Positions 37,628-46,190 of a stretch of DNA of 64,000 bases are shown here, piece by piece. Below the pieces are notes generated by a model. That model had not been told where the DNA came from. It ran no database searches and worked only from the letters and a program-made list of their open reading frames with translations. The position numbers and the translations under genes are program-made. Each line of letters begins with the position of its first letter. Position 1 is the first letter of the stretch. This stretch comes from Burkholderiales bacterium (GTDB lineage: Bacteria > Pseudomonadota > Gammaproteobacteria > Burkholderiales > SG8-41), in the NCBI GenBank assembly GCA_036262035.1, contig DATAJS010000022.1:1-64000 (forward strand). Direction: 5' to 3'.

Positions 37628-38491
37628 ATGAAGACAGGGTTCATCGGCCTGGGACAGATGGGCAGGGGCATGGCCGCGCGTCTGGTCGACAAGGGCTTCG
37701 ACGTCGTCGCGTGGAATCGCAGCGCGGCGCCGGCCGAAGCCCTGCGCGAGCACGGCGCGCGTATCGCGTCGGCGCCGGCGCAGACGCTGGACGCCGACGT
37801 GATCGTCACCATGCTCGCCGACGACGCCGCGGTCGAGGCGGTGTGGCTGGAAAGCGGGCTCGTCTCGAAGATGCCCGCGGGTGCGGTACACCTCAACATG
37901 TCGTCGGTGAGCCTGAGGCTCGCCACGAAGCTGCGTGACGCGCACGCGGCCGGCGCGTACGTAGCGGCCCCTGTCTTCGGACGGCCCGCGTCCGCGGCGA
38001 GCGGAGAGCTCGACATCGTGGCCGGCGGCAAGCGGGAGGCCATCGCGCGCTGCGGGCCGCTCTTCGACGCGCTGGGCAGGCGCTGGTTCGACGTCGGCGA
38101 CGACCCGACGCACGCCAACGTGGTCAAGATCGCGCGCAACTTCGTGCTCGCCTCGATCATCGAGAGCCTCGGGGAAGCGTTCGCGCTCGTGGAGAAATCG
38201 GGCGTCGAACCGGCGCGCTTCCACGACATCATCACGAGCACCGCGATGAGCTGTCCCTCTTACAGGAACTACGGCCGGCTCATCATCGACAAGCCCGCGG
38301 AAGCGACCTTCACGGTGAAGCTGGGCCTGAAGGACGTCGAGCTCGCTCTGCAGGTCGCCGGCGACACCGGCGTGCCGCTGCCCCTCGGCGAGCTCATGCG
38401 CGAGCAGCACCTGGGCGCGATCGCGCGCGGCTACGGCGAGCGCGAATGGGCGTCGGTGGGCAACTACATCGCGGAGAAAGCGGGGTTGTGA
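37628..38491 (+). CDS. NAD(P)-dependent beta-hydroxyacid dehydrogenase family (HIBADH-like)
   Basis: A 287-residue enzyme with the N-terminal Rossmann motif FIGLGQMGRGMAARL, an HLNMSSVS substrate-binding segment, GRPASAASGELDIVAGG and the catalytic Lys region NVVKIARNFVLAS. This is the 3-hydroxyisobutyrate dehydrogenase/tartronate semialdehyde reductase family, or the closely related glyoxylate reductase/imine reductase group. It is divergent from Bug 7 (60 bp), which may import its substrate or precursor; that link is inference. Confidence 0.9.
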   Translation: MKTGFIGLGQMGRGMAARLVDKGFDVVAWNRSAAPAEALREHGARIASAPAQTLDADVIVTMLADDAAVEAVWLESGLVSKMPAGAVHLNMSSVSLRLATKLRDAHAAGAYVAAPVFGRPASAASGELDIVAGGKREAIARCGPLFDALGRRWFDVGDDPTHANVVKIARNFVLASIIESLGEAFALVEKSGVEPARFHDIITSTAMSCPSYRNYGRLIIDKPAEATFTVKLGLKDVELALQVAGDTGVPLPLGELMREQHLGAIARGYGEREWASVGNYIAEKAGL

Positions 38492-38495
38492 GGCG

Positions 38496-39812
38496 TCAGG
38501 CCGCGGGCGACAGCGCGGGATCGGACTTGAGCGCGGCGACGGCGTTGCGTCCGCGTCCCTTGGCTGCGTAGAGCGCTTCGTCGGCCTGTTTGAGCAGCGC
38601 ATTGACGCCGGCGGCGCCGCTCGGCACCGGCGGCGTTGCAGCGTCGCCCTGCGTCGCCGCGACGCCAATGCTCACGGTGACGTGATGGTGCGGTGATCCG
38701 GCATGCGGCAACTGCAGCGCTTCGATGGCGCTGCGCAGCGTTTCGGCGCGCGCGAGCGCCGCAGCGGGGGCGACGTTCTCCAGCATCACCACGAACTCCT
38801 CGCCGCCCAGTCTCACCGCGAGCTCGCCCGCGCCGTGGAACTCGGACGCGAGCGCGTGGCCGATCGCGGCGAGGCACTCGTCGCCTGCGGCATGACCGTA
38901 GTGGTCGTTGTAGTTCTTGAAGGAGTCGATGTCGACCATCATCACGCTGAGCGGCCGGTGCTGTCCGACCGTGGCGTCCCATGCCCGTGCTTTTTCGTGC
39001 TCGAAGCGCCTGCGGTTGGCGAGCCCGGTGAGCGGATCGCGCCGCGCGAGCGTCTCGAGCTGCGCGTTGGCCTGGCGCAGCTCCGCGGTACGCGCCGCGA
39101 CCTGGTTGTCGAGCTCCTCGACGTGCCGGCGGATGTCGCCCTGGAGCAGAGCGAATCCTTCCGCGAGCTTGTCGATCTCGTCGCGCCAGCGCCTGCCCGA
39201 GCGGTCGAGCTGCAACGGCCGCGTCAGATCGGAAGGCGTCAGGGAGGAGGCGAACTCGGCGATCTGGCGCATCGGCTGCGTGAGCTGGCGGCGCAGGATC
39301 ACGAACACGACCGCGCACACGAGCGCGGTCAGCGCGAGGCAGCCGACGAGGACGCGCAGGACGTCGTCGACGAGCTTGCCGTGCAGGTGCGCCGTGTTGG
39401 GCGCGACCGCGAGCGTTCCCAGCCAGCCGGGCTTGCCGTTGGGATAGGGCACGTCCAGGGTGATCGTGCCCGCCGTGCCGCGGCGGACCGGCGTGCCGCT
39501 CTCGAACTCCTGTCCGGTGGCGGTCTCCAGCCTCGCGTGCGCGATCTCGGGCCGCTGCGCGATGAGGCGCATCTGCCGCCGTATGGCGTCGGGCTCGATG
39601 TCCCAGACGTTCACCGACAAGAGCGGCACGTTGGTGTCGACGATCATCTGGACTTCCGCTTCGAACCGGGCGCGCTCGTAGCGATACGACAGCGCCGCCT
39701 GCAGCGCGGCCACGCACAGCGTGCAGACCGTTCCCGCGGCGACGATCGAGCGGATGAGCGTGCTCGACAGCGGCCGGAACGGGCGCCGTGGCTCGGGCGC
39801 GGGCGTCGTCAC
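38496..39812 (-). CDS. Membrane diguanylate cyclase (periplasmic sensor-HAMP-GGDEF)
   Basis: A 438-residue protein: membrane helix at about residues 20-42, a periplasmic sensor of about 100 residues, a second helix near 145-170, a HAMP-like linker, a short coiled coil and a GGDEF domain (RRDPLTGLANRRRFE, RLGGEEFVVMLE). The GGEEF site predicts cyclase activity producing c-di-GMP. The start is a GTG at 39812 that overlaps the upstream periplasmic-binding gene by 4 nt (GTGA). That overlap, plus the binding protein's signal peptide, suggests a two-part sensor. Confidence 0.9.
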   Translation of the reverse strand: MTTPAPEPRRPFRPLSSTLIRSIVAAGTVCTLCVAALQAALSYRYERARFEAEVQMIVDTNVPLLSVNVWDIEPDAIRRQMRLIAQRPEIAHARLETATGQEFESGTPVRRGTAGTITLDVPYPNGKPGWLGTLAVAPNTAHLHGKLVDDVLRVLVGCLALTALVCAVVFVILRRQLTQPMRQIAEFASSLTPSDLTRPLQLDRSGRRWRDEIDKLAEGFALLQGDIRRHVEELDNQVAARTAELRQANAQLETLARRDPLTGLANRRRFEHEKARAWDATVGQHRPLSVMMVDIDSFKNYNDHYGHAAGDECLAAIGHALASEFHGAGELAVRLGGEEFVVMLENVAPAAALARAETLRSAIEALQLPHAGSPHHHVTVSIGVAATQGDAATPPVPSGAAGVNALLKQADEALYAAKGRGRNAVAALKSDPALSPAA

Positions 39813-40930
39813 TTCGTCGGCCGCTCCGCCAGAAGCTGCGCGAAACCGAAGTCGTAGCGCTGCACTTTGGGATTGAGCGCCTTGCTGTAGCGGCGGAAGT
39901 CGACGCCGGAGAAGCCGTTGCCGAAGCGCTGGAGATAGCGCTCGGCGAGCGCGGGATCGAACTGCGCGAACATCGAGCGCTCGAGCTCGAGGCCTTCGCC
40001 CGTGAAGTCCCGCCCGCGGTGGTAGTCGTAGATCATGACCATCGCCCACGCGCCGGTGACGAAATGGCCGCCCGCGAGCGCGGTCATGCGGCCGCTGCGG
40101 ATCGACTCCAGCGCCTCGGTCGAAGTGTTGATGCCGCTGAACCACGCGTCGACGCCGGGCGTGCCGCCGCGCTTCTCCCACGATTGCATCGCGCCGAAGG
40201 CCATGAGGTCGTTACCCGCCCAGATCAGCCTGGCATGCGGATAGCGCTGGAACAGCACTGCGCTCTGCTCGGCCGCCTTGTCGCGGGTCCAGGCGGCGTA
40301 CACCTCCTGCTCGAGCACGACTCGCGCATTCTCGGCGACCGCACGGCGCATGCCTTCGTTGCGCTTGATCGAAGACGGCGTCGACCGGTCGCCGGCGATC
40401 GCGATCATGTGGAGCTTGCCGTCGGGTGCGTAGGCTTTCGCCTTGATGCCCTGCGCGATCAGCGCGCGCGCGGTGAGGTAGCCCGCGTCCTCGGCGCGCG
40501 GCTCGAGCGATCCGAGCCAGCCTTTGAAGACCGTGCGCGGCGAGCCGAGCGGCCCGCGCTGATCGGCCGGGATGGAGCTGTAGGCGAGGAAGGTCTTGAT
40601 GCCCGCGCCGTCGACGATCTTCAGAAGCTCGCCGGCCACGCCGTAGTCGTTGGTGATCACGATGTATTCGGGCCGCGCCCGCGGCGGCCGCGAGACCATC
40701 TCGCGCGCGATGTCGAGCGTCTTGAGGTGCTCGCGCTCCGCGTACTGCACCTCGAAGCGCATGCCCAGGCTGTCCGCGGCCGTTCGCATGCTTTGCGTCG
40801 CGGTGACCCAGTAGATCTCGTCGGACTTGCCGGGATTGATGAAGGCGACCGATTGCGCGGCCGCCGCGCAACCGAAGAGCAGCGCGGACGCAAACACCAC
40901 CGACCTCGACACGAGCGTGTTCCCCGACAC
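39809..40930 (-). CDS. Periplasmic sugar-binding-type protein (peripla_BP_4)
   Basis: A 373-residue protein with an N-terminal signal peptide (SVVFASALLFGCAAAAQ) and the type I periplasmic binding fold: VAFINPGKSDEIYWVTATQSM, a central IAIAGDRSTPSSIKRNEGMRRAV hinge and WAGNDLMAFGAMQSW. There are no ABC permease genes beside it, and it is translationally coupled to a GGDEF cyclase. So it probably acts as an extracytoplasmic sensor subunit rather than a transporter receptor, as in LuxP/LuxQ-like or VcEIGB-like arrangements. The start is GTG at 40930 preceded by AAGGGG. Confidence 0.85.
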   Translation of the reverse strand: MSGNTLVSRSVVFASALLFGCAAAAQSVAFINPGKSDEIYWVTATQSMRTAADSLGMRFEVQYAEREHLKTLDIAREMVSRPPRARPEYIVITNDYGVAGELLKIVDGAGIKTFLAYSSIPADQRGPLGSPRTVFKGWLGSLEPRAEDAGYLTARALIAQGIKAKAYAPDGKLHMIAIAGDRSTPSSIKRNEGMRRAVAENARVVLEQEVYAAWTRDKAAEQSAVLFQRYPHARLIWAGNDLMAFGAMQSWEKRGGTPGVDAWFSGINTSTEALESIRSGRMTALAGGHFVTGAWAMVMIYDYHRGRDFTGEGLELERSMFAQFDPALAERYLQRFGNGFSGVDFRRYSKALNPKVQRYDFGFAQLLAERPTK

Positions 40931-41074
40931 CTCGACCCCTTGTAAGGCGCTCGCTCGCGATCGCCGGGCAGGCGAACCGCGTGGCGCAGTTCGCGCGATT
41001 TTGCCAGAACCGCGTGCGCCGATGGGTGTTCGCCCGATGCTAGAATCCGCTCCCTTTCGTCACGCAATCCGCCG

Positions 41075-41629
41075 ATGGAACAACCGAACAGCCTGAGTCA
41101 CCCCGTCAACCGCGGCTTACGTCCGGTCCCCGCGCTCATCTTCGCGAGCCGCTGGCTGCAGCTCCCGCTCTACCTGGGCCTCATCGTCGCCCAGGGTGTG
41201 TACGTCTATCAGTTCTGGCAGGAGCTGGTGCACCTGATGGCGATCATCTGGGAGGAAGGGCGCATCAACGAGACCGAGATCATGCTGATCGTGCTCGGCC
41301 TCATCGACGTGGTCATGATCGCGAACCTGCTCATCATGGTCATCGTCGGCGGCTACGAGACTTTCGTATCGAGGCTGTACCTCGAAGGTCATCCCGACCA
41401 GCCGGAGTGGCTGTCGCACGTCAACGCGTCGGTGCTCAAGGTCAAGCTCGCCACCGCGATCATCGGCATCTCGTCGATCCACCTCCTGAAGACGTTCATC
41501 AACGCCGACGACCTTTCGACGCACGTCATCATGTGGCAGGTGATCATCCATCTCACCTTCCTCGCTTCCGCGCTGGCGATCGCGGCGACCGATCGGCTGC
41601 TTGCTTATCCTCAGCGGCAGCACGCCTGA
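41075..41629 (+). CDS. YqhA/UPF0114 family membrane protein
   Basis: A 184-residue protein with the signature [50 protein letters not shown] and the late [14 protein letters not shown]. Three to four membrane helices. This is the YqhA/UPF0114 family, widespread in proteobacteria and of unknown function. It is followed by a GC-tract hairpin shared with the convergent DUF1415 gene. Confidence 0.9.
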   Translation: MEQPNSLSHPVNRGLRPVPALIFASRWLQLPLYLGLIVAQGVYVYQFWQELVHLMAIIWEEGRINETEIMLIVLGLIDVVMIANLLIMVIVGGYETFVSRLYLEGHPDQPEWLSHVNASVLKVKLATAIIGISSIHLLKTFINADDLSTHVIMWQVIIHLTFLASALAIAATDRLLAYPQRQHA

Positions 41630-41640
41630 CGGCTGAACCC

Positions 41641-41674
41641 ACCCCCTCCCTAACCCTCCCCCTGAGGGGGAGGG
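41641..41674. repeat. Family R5 hairpin (CCCTCCCCCT/AGGGGGAGGG)
   Basis: Arms 41654-41663 and 41665-41674 form a perfect 10-bp hairpin with a 1-nt centre, preceded by ACCCCCTCCCTAA. It matches the tract at 22446-22488 in reverse orientation. It overlaps the last codons of the DUF1415 gene. Confidence 0.75.
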
Positions 41675-42213
41675 AATAGTTTTTCCCACCCGTCCTTCCC
41701 CAGCCGCCGCATCGTCTCGATATTTTTTTCGAAGATCTTTTCGGCTTCCGGGAAAGCCGCGACCGCCTGGTCGACGCTCGCTTCGCGCAGGACGTGCAGG
41801 ATGGGATACGGCGAGCGGTTGGTGTAGTTGGTGATGTCGTCGGCGTCGGTGCCTTCGAACTGGTAGCGCGGGTGAAAGCTCGCGACCTGAAGGACGCCGG
41901 CGTAACCGAGCTCTTCCACGACCCGGTCGGCGAGCTCGAGGAAGTCGTTGTAGTCGAGGAAGTCCTCGAGCACGTCGGGATGGATCAGCAGCGTCGTGTC
42001 GACCTCGTCGGGCGGCGCCGCGGCCAGCGCGTCGAGCTCGCGCTCGAGGTGCTCGAGCAGCACGTCGCTGTTGCGCGCGCGGCTCACCACGTAACGGATC
42101 TGGTCCTTGACGTGCACCGCCTTGGCGAACGGGCAGAGGCCGAGCCCGATCACCGCGCGCTCGAGCCAGGCGCGCGTCGCCGCGATCACCTCGTCGTCCG
42201 ACGGCGATCCCAC
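41650..42213 (-). CDS. DUF1415 family protein
   Basis: A 187-residue protein with the family block EVIAATRAWLERAVIGLGLCPFAKAV at residues 8-33 and ASFHPRYQFEGTDADDITNYTNRSPYP in the middle, both diagnostic for DUF1415. Function unknown. It starts with GTG at 42213, one base after the stop of the upstream gene, so translation is coupled. The C-terminal residues FPPPQGEG are read from the R5 hairpin repeat, an apparent repeat-derived extension. Confidence 0.87.
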   Translation of the reverse strand: MGSPSDDEVIAATRAWLERAVIGLGLCPFAKAVHVKDQIRYVVSRARNSDVLLEHLERELDALAAAPPDEVDTTLLIHPDVLEDFLDYNDFLELADRVVEELGYAGVLQVASFHPRYQFEGTDADDITNYTNRSPYPILHVLREASVDQAVAAFPEAEKIFEKNIETMRRLGKDGWEKLFPPPQGEG

Positions 42214-42214
42214 C

Positions 42215-43105
42215 TTAAGCCCCGACGACCTCGTCCCAGCGCAGCGACGGCCGCTCTTCGAAAGGACGGTCCCATGCTACGCAGTTGTTCCGATCGATCA
42301 CTTCGACCGGCAGGATGATCTCTTTCGGCAGCTTCTCGCCCTCGAGATGGCGGATCGCGGCCTCGGTCGCGAGCTCGCTGATCGCGAGCGCGTTGAAGTC
42401 CGCGGTCGCGAGGAGCCGTCCTTCCCTGATCGCCGCGACCGCTTCGGGAATCGCGTTCACGCCGACGACCGCGCACTTGCGGCCGGCCGCATCGAGCGCC
42501 CGCAGCGCGCCGAGCGCCATGTCGTCGTTCGCCGTGAGCACCGCGTCGAACGTGGCGCCGGTGGCCAGGAGCGCTTTCGTCGCGCGCTCGGCGGGATCGC
42601 GCAGGTAATCGCCGCAGATCGTCGCGGCGATGCGTATCCCCGGAAATGTCTCCAACGCCTTGCGAAAACCCTCGACGCGCGCCCGGCTCGTCACCGAATG
42701 CGACGCGCCTTCGAGGATGACCACGTCGCCGCGCCCGCCGAGGTGCCGGTAGAGATAGCTCGCGATGTCGACGCCGATCGCGACGTCGTCGGCGCCGACA
42801 TAGACGAACGGCTTCGGCTCGTTGAACTCGTTGAGCATGCCGAAGAGCGGGATGCCGGCGTCGACGATGCGGGTGAGGGCGCCGTTGATCTTCGTCGGAT
42901 GAACCGGCACCAGCACGATCGCGTCGGGCTTGGTCGCGATCGCCTGGTCGATCAGCGCGATCTGCTCCTCGACGTCGTCGGGCTTTTCCGGCACGTACTG
43001 CGTGACGCTCGCGCCCAGGCGCTGCGCGGTGCGCTCGGCGCCCAGCCGCGCGGCGCCATACGCGGGGTTCGAGCGATTCTTGGTGAATACGGCGAGGTTG
43101 AGCAT
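42215..43105 (-). CDS. Sugar-binding-protein-like domain without a signal peptide
   Basis: A 296-residue type I periplasmic binding fold (peripla_BP_4 like): NLAVFTKNRSNPAYGAARLG, KPDAIVLVPVHPTKINGALTRIVDAGIPL and LTANDDMALGALRALDAAG. It begins MLNLAVFTKN with no signal peptide and no upstream in-frame leader, so it is likely cytosolic. It sits in a run with a ThDP enzyme and two hydrolases and there is no ABC permease. An allosteric sensor, or a binding protein that lost its leader, is possible. An 11-codon ORF lies directly upstream. Confidence 0.8.
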   Translation of the reverse strand: MLNLAVFTKNRSNPAYGAARLGAERTAQRLGASVTQYVPEKPDDVEEQIALIDQAIATKPDAIVLVPVHPTKINGALTRIVDAGIPLFGMLNEFNEPKPFVYVGADDVAIGVDIASYLYRHLGGRGDVVILEGASHSVTSRARVEGFRKALETFPGIRIAATICGDYLRDPAERATKALLATGATFDAVLTANDDMALGALRALDAAGRKCAVVGVNAIPEAVAAIREGRLLATADFNALAISELATEAAIRHLEGEKLPKEIILPVEVIDRNNCVAWDRPFEERPSLRWDEVVGA

Positions 43106-43107
43106 GA

Positions 43108-43143
43108 TCAGCCTCGCCGAAGGGTGAAGAGCGCGAGCTTCAT
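43108..43143 (-). CDS. Possible 11-residue coupling/leader ORF
   Basis: ATG at 43143 overlaps the stop of the ThDP gene (TGATG) and encodes MKLALFTLRRG before TGA at 43108-43110. The ATG of the binding-protein-like gene follows 2 bp later. The product resembles the start of the downstream protein (MLNLAVFTKNR), which could be a fossil of a duplicated or frameshifted start. It could couple translation across the gap. No independent evidence of expression. Confidence 0.3.
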   Translation of the reverse strand: MKLALFTLRRG

Positions 43144-44960
43144 CACGATCCGCGCGCGAGCTTGAGGAAGTTCGGCTCGGGATGCGGCAGCGGCGGCAGC
43201 ACCCAGGTACCCGTTCCGACCGGCCGGATCTCGCGGTCGACCACGACCTCGACGAGATACGGTTTGTTCGCCTTGATCGCCGTGTCGACGACGCTCTCGA
43301 TGTCGCCCGCGCGCTCGACGCGCACGCCCTGCACCCCCATCGAGCGCGCCAGCGCCGCGAAGTCGGTGCTCTGGAGCTGGCCGGTGCGCTCGTTGGCGAA
43401 GCTCGTCGCGAGCTCGCCGGTCTTGAAGTTGCCGAGCTGCAGATCGCGGATCGAGCAGTAGCCGTAGTTGTTCCAGACGACCCACACCGCGGGTATCTCG
43501 TATTCGGCGGCGGTGGCGAGCACGTGCGGGGTCATCATGAACGAGCCGTCGCCGACGACCGCGACCGCGGGCACGTCGGGCTTGGCGATCTTGGCGCCGA
43601 GGATGCCCGAGGTCGCGTAACCCATCGCGGCGAAACCCCACGATTGCAGCAGGTGGCGCGGGAGGCGGGTCTTCCAGAGCTGCACCACCCAGTTGTGATG
43701 CACGCCGACGTCGGTGGCGAAGATCGCGTTCTCGGGCACGACGCGCGAGAGCGCGGTCATCAGCCGCTCGGGCCTGACGGGCGTCGCGTCGCTGTTCGCG
43801 AACTTGCCCTGGTAGTCGTCCCACAGGCTGGTCGCTTCGGAGAGCCGCGCGGTCCAGTCGGGATAGCTCTTGGTGCCGCCGTTCAACTTCGCGCGAGCGA
43901 GCCGCGTCATCTCGGCGAGCATCGCCTTCGCGTCGGCGATGATGCCGATCGCGACCGGATAGTTCTTGCCGATCTCGGTGGGGTCGATGTCGACCTGGAT
44001 CAGCGCGGTCGGCGGGATCTGGAGCGTGTAGCCCTCGATCCACGCGCTCGTGGTGCGGTCGTCGAAGCTGCAGCCGAGCGAGAGCATCACGTCGGCGTTC
44101 CTGGTCGCTTCGTTCGCGGCGTACGTGCCGTTGCGGCCGATCGGGCCGAGGCACGTCTCGTTGGTCTCGTCGAGGATGCCTTTGCCGTTGGGGCTCGTCA
44201 CGACCGGAATGCGCATCACCTTCACGAAATCGATCAGCTCTTCGGTCGCTTCGGACAGCAGCGCGCCCTGGCCGGCGAGGATCACCGGACGCTGGGCGTT
44301 CAGCAGGCGCTCGAGCGTCGCGCGCAGCCCTTCGGGATCGCCCGGCGAGCGCTGGTAGGCGGGCGGATCGACCTCGGGCACCGGCGCCGTCGTCTCTTCC
44401 TGGAAGACGTCGAGCGGCACGTCGATGTTGACCGGTCCGGGACGCCCAGTACGCAGCAGCCCGAATGCCTGCTTCATCGCGAGCGGCACCATGTCGGCGC
44501 GCGTCGGCTGGTAGCTGCGCTTCACGTACGGCCGGATCACCGACGGGAAATCGCCCTGGAAGTAGCGCCCGGTCTCCTGGAACGGCAGGCGGTTGAACTG
44601 GGTGGTCGGCACGTTGCCGGTGATCGCGAGGAAGGCCGACGAATCCATCATCGCGTTGGCGAGCGAGATGACGAGGTTCACCGAGCCGGGACCGCACGAG
44701 GTGAAGGTCGCGACCGGCTCGTGCTTCACCTTGTAGTACGCGTCGGCCATGTAGCCCGCGGACTGCTCGTGATGGCACGAGATCGTCTTGATGCGGTCGG
44801 ACGCCGCCGCGCAGGCGTCGAGGAAGCCGACGTTGCCGTGGCCGCACACGCCGAAGAGATAAGGCACTTTCTCGCGGATCATGTATTCGACCATGATCTC
44901 GGCGCCTTTCATGCTCCGCGCGGCGGTGTCCGTTTTACGTGCTGCTGCTGTAGCGCTCAT
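43143..44960 (-). CDS. Thiamine diphosphate-dependent enzyme, acetolactate-synthase-like large subunit
   Basis: A 605-residue three-domain ThDP enzyme. The catalytic Glu is in CHHEQSAGYMADAY (E65), the central domain begins near residue 200 and the cofactor motif GDGSFMMTPHVLATA ... VWNN lies near residues 468-497. It resembles acetolactate synthase, glyoxylate carboligase or sulfoacetaldehyde acetyltransferase but I cannot separate these by eye. AGAGGAACGA precedes the ATG. It sits with FAH and alpha/beta hydrolases, suggesting keto-acid catabolism rather than branched-chain synthesis; no small subunit is nearby. Confidence 0.88.
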   Translation of the reverse strand: MSATAAARKTDTAARSMKGAEIMVEYMIREKVPYLFGVCGHGNVGFLDACAAASDRIKTISCHHEQSAGYMADAYYKVKHEPVATFTSCGPGSVNLVISLANAMMDSSAFLAITGNVPTTQFNRLPFQETGRYFQGDFPSVIRPYVKRSYQPTRADMVPLAMKQAFGLLRTGRPGPVNIDVPLDVFQEETTAPVPEVDPPAYQRSPGDPEGLRATLERLLNAQRPVILAGQGALLSEATEELIDFVKVMRIPVVTSPNGKGILDETNETCLGPIGRNGTYAANEATRNADVMLSLGCSFDDRTTSAWIEGYTLQIPPTALIQVDIDPTEIGKNYPVAIGIIADAKAMLAEMTRLARAKLNGGTKSYPDWTARLSEATSLWDDYQGKFANSDATPVRPERLMTALSRVVPENAIFATDVGVHHNWVVQLWKTRLPRHLLQSWGFAAMGYATSGILGAKIAKPDVPAVAVVGDGSFMMTPHVLATAAEYEIPAVWVVWNNYGYCSIRDLQLGNFKTGELATSFANERTGQLQSTDFAALARSMGVQGVRVERAGDIESVVDTAIKANKPYLVEVVVDREIRPVGTGTWVLPPLPHPEPNFLKLARGS

Positions 44961-44969
44961 TCGTTCCTC

Positions 44970-45024
44970 TCACCGTTTCACGTCACCGCTTCACCCGCCA
45001 CCGCTTCATCGGTCACCGCTTCAC
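44970..45024. repeat. Short direct repeats (TCACCGCTTCAC) between genes
   Basis: Four imperfect copies of TCACCG(C/T)TTCA(C/T) with a step of about 14-16 bp span the gap between the ThDP and hydrolase genes and overlap the hydrolase stop at 45013. The function is unknown; it could be slipped-strand expansion of the gene's end. Confidence 0.6.
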
Positions 45025-46182
45025 GACCGTATCTTCGATCCAGTCCGCAATGTAATCCACCCCGACCTGCCGGTTATCGGCCTGCGCATGATAGACGCTG
45101 CCGTCTTCCGCGGTCAGGATCTTGAGATGCTTGCGCTCCGAGCCCAGCGCCTCGTAGAGCGTGTACGCCGAGGCGACCGGCACGACCTTGTCTTCGTCGG
45201 CGTGCACGATGAGGAAAGGCATCTCGATCTTCGGCGCCACGTCGGCGAGCGAGAACTTCTCGGCTTTGGCGATCGCCGCGTCGGCGTCGTCGATATGTCC
45301 CATGATCCAGCGGAAATGGAAAGCCGACTGGGCGGTGTTCTTCGGATCGGTCTCCAGCCGCCGCTTGATCTCGCGCTGCCACCCGGCCAGGTCCCAATGC
45401 AGCGCCGCGAAAGCCACGCCCGCGGCGTAGCGCTGCTCGAATCCCGCGACGCGGGCCGCGTAGTAGCCGCCGAAGCTGTAGCCCATGACGACCACTTTCG
45501 AAGGATCGACTTCGGGACGCTCCGCGACCCAGTCGTAAGCGGCCCTGCCCGCGGCTTCGTAGTCGTGGCGCGCATACATCTCGCGCAGCCGCAGCGATTC
45601 GCCCTGTCCGGGCCCGTCGATCGCGAGCGTGTTCCAGCCGCGCGCCGCGAACTCCAGGCCGTTGAAGAGGACGCTCATCTCCTTGCAGTTGTCCATGCCG
45701 TCGAACACGACGACGGTCGGCGCCTTCGCGGCGCCCGGCGCTTTCATGAAGAGCGCCGGCAGGTTGCGCCCGCCCTCGAACGGCACTTCGACGCGCTCGA
45801 TGTTCGGATAGCGGCGCAGCAGTCCCTTGGTCTGGAGGTCGATCGACTTCGCGCCGACTTCGCGCTTGCGCTTGCCCGGATAGATGAAGCGCTCGCCGGT
45901 GAAGTAGTACATGCCCGCGCGCAGGTAGTAGTTGCCCGCGCTCATGCGGTGGCCTTTGGCTTCGCACGCGTCGCCCGCGTGCTCGAGCCGCGCGGCCATG
46001 CGGCACCATTCTTCCTCCCACGCGTCCGGCTCGCCCTGCCGTCTGGCGAGGCGCTCGCACACGTCGTCGATCTCGCCCAGCGCGACCGCGCCGTAGGGCG
46101 CCATCCCTTTGGTCACGAGCGCGGCGTTCGACCAGTTGAAGTTGCCCGGGAACTGCATGATCCAGTGACCGTTGTACGACAT
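45013..46182 (-). CDS. Alpha/beta hydrolase with helical N-terminal cap (FrsA/2,6-DHPON hydrolase-like)
   Basis: A 389-residue protein. An N-terminal helical domain of about 130 residues precedes an alpha/beta hydrolase core: oxyanion zone FDGMDNCKEM, nucleophile GYSFGGYYA, acid IVHADEDKVVP and late His in DGSVYHAQ. This architecture is that of 2,6-dihydroxypseudooxynicotine hydrolase and related C-C bond or ester hydrolases (DUF1100/FrsA group). The FAH gene is 8 bp upstream, consistent with a catabolic operon. Confidence 0.88.
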   Translation of the reverse strand: MSYNGHWIMQFPGNFNWSNAALVTKGMAPYGAVALGEIDDVCERLARRQGEPDAWEEEWCRMAARLEHAGDACEAKGHRMSAGNYYLRAGMYYFTGERFIYPGKRKREVGAKSIDLQTKGLLRRYPNIERVEVPFEGGRNLPALFMKAPGAAKAPTVVVFDGMDNCKEMSVLFNGLEFAARGWNTLAIDGPGQGESLRLREMYARHDYEAAGRAAYDWVAERPEVDPSKVVVMGYSFGGYYAARVAGFEQRYAAGVAFAALHWDLAGWQREIKRRLETDPKNTAQSAFHFRWIMGHIDDADAAIAKAEKFSLADVAPKIEMPFLIVHADEDKVVPVASAYTLYEALGSERKHLKILTAEDGSVYHAQADNRQVGVDYIADWIEDTVVKR

Positions 46183-46190
46183 CGTTCTTC

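Noticed and set aside
44970..45024. CRISPR or operator array from TCACCGCTTCAC repeats
   Set aside because: Repeats are too short and irregular, and they overlap a coding 3' end.
43182..45125. 647-codon plus-strand ORF antisense to the ThDP enzyme
   Set aside because: Same reason: composition-driven ORF with Arg/His-rich translation and no start context.
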